NCBI GenBank assembly: GCA_964646225.1
Contig: CAZYAD010000003.1
Coordinates: 1 to 64,000, forward strand
Length of the DNA stretch: 64,000 bases
From: UBA4644 sp964646225
GTDB lineage: Bacteria; Bacillota; Clostridia; Oscillospirales; Butyricicoccaceae
Reading direction: 5' to 3'
Positions 60,057 through 64,000 of the stretch are shown in pieces; the stretch's first letter is position 1; every line of letters begins with the position of its first letter. The notes under the pieces are model-generated. The model was not told the DNA's origin and made no database searches. It worked only from the letters and a program-made list of their open reading frames with translations. The position numbers and the translations under genes are program-made.

Positions 60057-62507
60057 ATGAGCGGGCAGACTCTGGTGGCCCGGGTGGCGGTGGCTGCGGC
60101 GGTCTATTCCATCGACCGGCCCTATGATTACAGCGTTCCCGAAGCCTGGGCCGGACAGGTGCAGGCCGGAACGCGGGTCATCGTCCCCTTTGGCGCGTCC
60201 AACCGCCGGAGCGAGGGCATCGTTCTGGAGCTGGCGCAGACGGCAGAGGAACGGCCGCTGAAAAGCCTTCTTCATGTGTTCGACGACCGGGTGGTGCTGG
60301 GGTCGGAGCAGCGGGCGCTGGCGCTCTGGATGTGCCGCCGCTGCTTCTGCACCTTTTTTCAGGCCGCCAACGCCATGCTGCCGCCGGGAGTCTGGAACCG
60401 CCAGGCCGAGGTCTATCAGCCGGGGGAGGCACCGCCGGACGGCCTTTCCGGCCGCAAATTACAGCTTTTTCAGACGGTGGCAGCGGCAGAAAAGCCCCTC
60501 ACCGGGCCGGAGATCGCCAAGCGCTGCCAGCTGGAGGACTGCAAAAAGGAGCTGGCCCAGCTGGTGCGTTCGGGCCATCTGAAGGTGAAGCAGCAGTTCC
60601 GGCAGTCCGTCCGGGAAAAAAAGATCACCCTGGTGCGCCTACACCTGCCCATGGAGCAGGCGCTGGCGCAGATCGGCAAGGGCGCCATGCGGGAAAAGCG
60701 GGAGGCCGTCCTGCGGGTGATCGATCAGGCGGGACAGCTGCCTGAAAAGGAGGTCTGCTACCTCACCGGCGTGGGAGCACCCCTGATCCGCCGGCTGGTG
60801 ACGCTGGGGATCCTGGAGTCCGAGGCGGTACAGGTCAGCCGGATGCCCCAGACGGAAAGCGTCGGCCCGCCGCCGCAGCTGACGCTGAACGAAGAGCAGC
60901 AGGCTGCCTATGACCGGCTGTGCCGGCTGCTGGAAAGCGGTCGGCCGGAGGCCGCCTTGCTTTATGGCGTCACCGGCAGCGGAAAGACCCAGGTGTACAT
61001 CCGGCTGATCCGCCGCGTGCTGGAGCAGGGCCGGAGTGCCATCCTTCTGGTGCCGGAGATCGCCCTGACGCCGCAGATGCTGGAGCGCTTTCGCCTGCAT
61101 TTCCGGGAAACGGTGGCGGTGATGCACAGCGGCCTCACCGCTGCCCAGCGCTATGACGAATACTGCCGTATACAGCGGGGCGAGGCCCGGGTGGTCATCG
61201 GCACCCGCACGGCGGTGTTTGCCCCGGTGCAGGAGCTGGGCTGTATCATCCTGGACGAGGAGCAGGAGCCCACCTACAAGTCCGAGGCCGACCCCCGCTA
61301 TCACGCCCGGGAGATTGCCAAATACCGGGCGGCACAGGCGGGCTGCCTGCTGCTGCTTGGCTCGGCGACCCCCTCGGTCGAAAGCTTTCACGCGGCGCAG
61401 AGCGGCGCATATCAGCTGCTGACTCTGAAAAAGCGCTATCAGGAAACGCCGCTGCCTCGCACCCTGCTGGCCGATATGCGGGGCCAGCTGCGGGAGGGCG
61501 ACCCCTCCCGGATCAGCCGCCAGCTGCTGGAGGAGCTGCAAAGCAACCTGTACCGTGGGGAGCAGTCCATCCTGTTCCTCAACCGCCGGGGCAGCGCCCG
61601 CATGGTGGTCTGTGTGGACTGCGGCGAGCTGCTGATGTGCGATAACTGCTCGGTGGCCCTGACCTATCACGGCCGCAACGGGCGGCTGATGTGCCATCAT
61701 TGCGGCTTTTCCCGCCCGCTGCCGGAGGTCTGTCCCAAGTGCGGCGGCAGCCATCTGCGCCTCATCGGCGCGGGGACCCAGAGCGTGGAGGATGAGCTGC
61801 GGCTGCTGCTGCCCGACGCCGTGGTGCTGCGGATGGATGCCGACACCACCGAGGGCCGTGCCACCCACGAAAAGCTGCTGGAGGATTTTGCACGGGGCAA
61901 GGCAGACATCCTTTTGGGCACCCAGATGGTGGCCAAGGGGCTGGATTTTGACAATGTGACGCTGGTGGGCGTGCTGGATGCCGATCTTTCGCTGTATTGC
62001 GGCGATTATTACGCCCAGGAGCGCACCTTTTCTCTGATGACCCAGGTGGTGGGCCGGGCAGGACGGCGGGACAAGCCGGGCCGGGCGGTGATCCAGACCT
62101 ACACGCCGGAAAATCCCGTGATCCGGGCGGCGGCGGCGCAGGATTATGACAGCTTTTATCAGCAGGAGATCCTGTCGCGCCGGGCGCTGAAAGCCCCGCC
62201 CTTTGCCCATCAGTTTGTATTCCGCTTCGGCGGCGGGGAGGAGCAGACCGTCCGGCGGGCAGCAGAGGTCTTTGCAGAGGCGCTGCAGGGGCAGCTGGCA
62301 AAGCTTCCGGAGCTGGAGCCCCGGGTGCTGGGCCCCGCGCCTGCCCCCATCGCAAAGCTGAACCGGCGCTATTTTTACACCGTGGCCTTTCGGGGAAGGG
62401 TCACCCAGGCCAGCAGGGGACTGGTTTCCCAGATGCTGGCAGCCTATGACCGCTGGCCCGGCAGCCGGAGCCTGACGGTTTCGGCGGACATTGACCCGTA
62501 TTATTAA
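60057..62507 (+). CDS. priA: Primosomal protein N' (helicase PriA)
   Basis: An 816-residue replication-restart helicase. N-terminal 3'-DNA-binding domain, helicase Walker A at about 304-312 (GVTGSGKTQ), DEEQ box near 400 (ILDEEQEPTYKS), and the zinc-binding cysteines (VCVDCGELLMCDNC and MCHHCG, VCPKCGG). Helicase lobe 2 has LLGTQMVAKGLDF and VVGRAGRRDKPG. It starts 6 nt after rpoZ. Confidence 0.96.
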   Translation: MSGQTLVARVAVAAAVYSIDRPYDYSVPEAWAGQVQAGTRVIVPFGASNRRSEGIVLELAQTAEERPLKSLLHVFDDRVVLGSEQRALALWMCRRCFCTFFQAANAMLPPGVWNRQAEVYQPGEAPPDGLSGRKLQLFQTVAAAEKPLTGPEIAKRCQLEDCKKELAQLVRSGHLKVKQQFRQSVREKKITLVRLHLPMEQALAQIGKGAMREKREAVLRVIDQAGQLPEKEVCYLTGVGAPLIRRLVTLGILESEAVQVSRMPQTESVGPPPQLTLNEEQQAAYDRLCRLLESGRPEAALLYGVTGSGKTQVYIRLIRRVLEQGRSAILLVPEIALTPQMLERFRLHFRETVAVMHSGLTAAQRYDEYCRIQRGEARVVIGTRTAVFAPVQELGCIILDEEQEPTYKSEADPRYHAREIAKYRAAQAGCLLLLGSATPSVESFHAAQSGAYQLLTLKKRYQETPLPRTLLADMRGQLREGDPSRISRQLLEELQSNLYRGEQSILFLNRRGSARMVVCVDCGELLMCDNCSVALTYHGRNGRLMCHHCGFSRPLPEVCPKCGGSHLRLIGAGTQSVEDELRLLLPDAVVLRMDADTTEGRATHEKLLEDFARGKADILLGTQMVAKGLDFDNVTLVGVLDADLSLYCGDYYAQERTFSLMTQVVGRAGRRDKPGRAVIQTYTPENPVIRAAAAQDYDSFYQQEILSRRALKAPPFAHQFVFRFGGGEEQTVRRAAEVFAEALQGQLAKLPELEPRVLGPAPAPIAKLNRRYFYTVAFRGRVTQASRGLVSQMLAAYDRWPGSRSLTVSADIDPYY

Positions 62508-62525
62508 ATCAGGAGGGATCCGTTT

Positions 62526-63014
62526 ATGGCGATCCGCAATATCGTCAAGGTGGGCGACGACATTCTCACCAAGAAGTGCCGCCCCGTAACCGACTTCAAC
62601 GACCGTTTGTTCACCCTGCTGGAGGATATGCACGAGACCCTGACCGCCGCCCATGGCGCAGGGCTGGCCGCGCCCCAGGTGGGCATCCTGCGCCGTCTGG
62701 CGCTGGTGATGGTGGAGGATGAGAGCTTTCTGGAGATCATCAATCCCGAGATCATTGACCGCCGGGGAGAGCAGGACGGGGCCGAGGGCTGTCTGTCCGT
62801 CCCGGGGAAATACGGCATGGTCAAGCGCCCCATGGAGGTCACCGTCCGCTTTCAGGACCGGAACGGCCAGTGGCAGGAGCGCAAGGCAGAGGGCTTTACA
62901 GCCCGCGCCTTCTGCCATGAGATCGACCATCTGGACGGACATCTGTACACCGAGCTGGTGAGCGAATATCTGGATCCGTCGGAGTTTGCCGGAGACGGGG
63001 AGGACGACGAATGA
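62526..63014 (+). CDS. def: Peptide deformylase
   Basis: A 162-residue metallohydrolase removing N-terminal formyl groups. All three motifs are intact: GAGLAAPQVG, EGCLSVPG and HEIDHLDG. AGGAGG lies upstream of the ATG. Overlaps fmt by 4 nt. Confidence 0.97.
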   Translation: MAIRNIVKVGDDILTKKCRPVTDFNDRLFTLLEDMHETLTAAHGAGLAAPQVGILRRLALVMVEDESFLEIINPEIIDRRGEQDGAEGCLSVPGKYGMVKRPMEVTVRFQDRNGQWQERKAEGFTARAFCHEIDHLDGHLYTELVSEYLDPSEFAGDGEDDE

Positions 63015-63943
63015 GGCTGGTCTTTATGGGCACGCCGGACTTCGCCGTGGCAGCGCTGGAGGCGCTGCATCAGGCGGGGCACGACATCGCCGCCGTTTAC
63101 ACCCGGATGGACACGCCGAAAAACCGCGGCATGAAGCTGCTGCCCCCGCCGGTAAAGGTCAAGGCGCTGGAATACGGCATTCCGGTCTTCCAGCCCAAAA
63201 ATCTGCGGGGAGAGGATACCTGGCAGCAGCTGCGGGAGCTTGCGCCGGAGGTCATCGTGGTGGCGGCCTATGGCCGTCTGCTGCCCCAGACCGTGCTGGA
63301 CATTCCCAAATATGGCTGCCTGAATATCCATGCCTCGCTGCTGCCCAAATACCGGGGCGCAAGCCCCATCAATGCCTGTATCCTCCACGGCGAGGAGCGG
63401 GCCGGCGTCACCATCATGCAGATGGAGGCCGGGCTGGACACCGGCCCCATGCTGCTGCCAGCCGAAGTGGAACTGCTGCCGGAGGAGAGCTATGGCAGCC
63501 TGCACGACCGCCTTGCAAAGCTTGGCGGAGAGGCCATTGTAAAGGCGCTGGACCTGCTGGCGCAAAACCGGCTTCCCGCCGTTCCGCAGCCGGAGGAAGG
63601 GGCCTGCTATGCCCCCATGATCCGCACGGAGGACTGCCGCATCGACTTTTCCCGCACGGCCCGGGAGGTCTCCTGCGCCATCCGCGCCTATGACCCCGTG
63701 CCGGGTGCCTTTGCCACCCTGGGCGGCGGCAAGATGAAGCTGTTTGAGGCCGCGCTGGAGCAGACGGAGGGCCACTGCGGTGCGCCGGGCGCCATTGTGC
63801 GCAGTGACAAAAACGGCATCGTGGTGGCCTGTGGTCAGGGGGCGGTGCGCATCCGCGCCGTGCAGGGCGCCGGAGGCAAAAAAATGCCCGCCGACGCCTT
63901 TTTCCGGGGCCATGCCGCACTGCTTTCGGAAACTTTCTGTTAA
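63011..63943 (+). CDS. fmt: Methionyl-tRNA formyltransferase
   Basis: A 310-residue enzyme formylating initiator Met-tRNA. MGTPDFAVAALEAL at the start, the catalytic NIHASLLPKYRGASPIN and GLDTGPML are present; a C-terminal OB-like domain completes it. It is the last complete gene of the yicC-to-fmt operon in the window. Confidence 0.97.
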   Translation: MRLVFMGTPDFAVAALEALHQAGHDIAAVYTRMDTPKNRGMKLLPPPVKVKALEYGIPVFQPKNLRGEDTWQQLRELAPEVIVVAAYGRLLPQTVLDIPKYGCLNIHASLLPKYRGASPINACILHGEERAGVTIMQMEAGLDTGPMLLPAEVELLPEESYGSLHDRLAKLGGEAIVKALDLLAQNRLPAVPQPEEGACYAPMIRTEDCRIDFSRTAREVSCAIRAYDPVPGAFATLGGGKMKLFEAALEQTEGHCGAPGAIVRSDKNGIVVACGQGAVRIRAVQGAGGKKMPADAFFRGHAALLSETFC

Positions 63944-63997
63944 CAGCGCAACCTTTTACCGGGCCTTCCGGTCTAACCCGACGAAAGGGGTGTTTTC

Positions 63998-64000
63998 ATG
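63998..64000 (+). CDS. Start codon of a gene cut by the window end
   Basis: An ATG at 63998 follows AAAGGGG by 7 nt and lies 54 nt after fmt. Only the start codon is present, so the product cannot be read. Confidence 0.35.

Noticed and set aside
60639..62942. A 767-residue minus-strand open frame over priA and def
   Set aside because: Antisense shadow; priA and def motifs are unambiguous on the other strand.
1..64000. CRISPR array, insertion sequence, prophage or integrase
   Set aside because: No regularly spaced direct repeats, transposase, integrase, terminase or flanking target duplications were seen.

Overview
This 64 kb window is dense, GC-rich (roughly 60 percent or more by eye) and organised in long operons with AGGAGG-type ribosome binding sites. 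It carries spo0A, a ClpE-type unfoldase, remA, cdaA/ybbR, an ECF transporter module and sigma-A-like promoters. Together these point to a spore-forming, strictly anaerobic member of the Clostridia, probably Oscillospiraceae (Flavonifractor/Lawsonibacter/Intestinimonas-like gut bacteria). The taxonomic call is an inference from gene content and style; no 16S gene is present.

Layout. 0.1-3.1 kb (minus): a UvrD-like helicase and a YhaM-type exoribonuclease. 3.3-10.5 kb (plus): a cobalamin riboswitch with a built-in terminator, followed by three secreted proteins: cohesin-SLH (391 aa), a small dockerin protein (200 aa) and a 1664-aa cohesin/Ig-like/MBG/SLH surface protein. 10.6-13.2 kb: an NMT1/SsuA-like ABC importer whose leader can fold as mutually exclusive antiterminator and terminator hairpins. 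13.3-24.4 kb (minus): a long housekeeping run of rRNA methyltransferase-like gene, ecfA1-ecfA2-ecfT, truA, DUF5711, cvpA-like, pgsA, clpE-like and an ABC-F gene. 24.5-33.2 kb (plus): deoC, then citDEFXG, an aconitase-family hydratase and NADP-isocitrate dehydrogenase. 33.4-36.1 kb: a decayed GldA/GldG/DUF4340-type ABC operon with a nonsense codon and two fusion junctions. 36.2-42.3 kb: a LysR regulator, a macro-domain protein, a C39-like peptidase, a D-2-hydroxyacid dehydrogenase, a YihY-family protein and a barnase-like lipoprotein with barstar. 42.5-46.3 kb (minus): argGHF. 46.4-49.1 kb: a lipoprotein, a membrane-anchored XRE regulator and five tRNA genes (Gly, Arg, His, Gln, Lys). 49.1-64 kb: an rRNA methyltransferase, spo0A with an upstream 0A box, ispDF, a DUF3343/cysteine desulfurase pair, cdaA-ybbR, an FAD dehydrogenase, an RseC-like gene and yicC-remA-gmk-rpoZ-priA-def-fmt.

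How the genes work together. The most unusual block is 3.3-10.5 kb. A vitamin B12 sensor controls not B12 synthesis or a recognisable B12 transporter but two SLH-anchored cohesin proteins and one dockerin protein. This suggests a B12-repressed, non-catalytic, cellulosome-like surface assembly, perhaps for corrinoid capture. The neighbouring importer with its own attenuator-like leader and unknown substrate may or may not belong to it. The cit-acn-icd block places citrate cleavage and citrate-to-2-oxoglutarate oxidation side by side. The Gld-type block is a clear case of gene decay.
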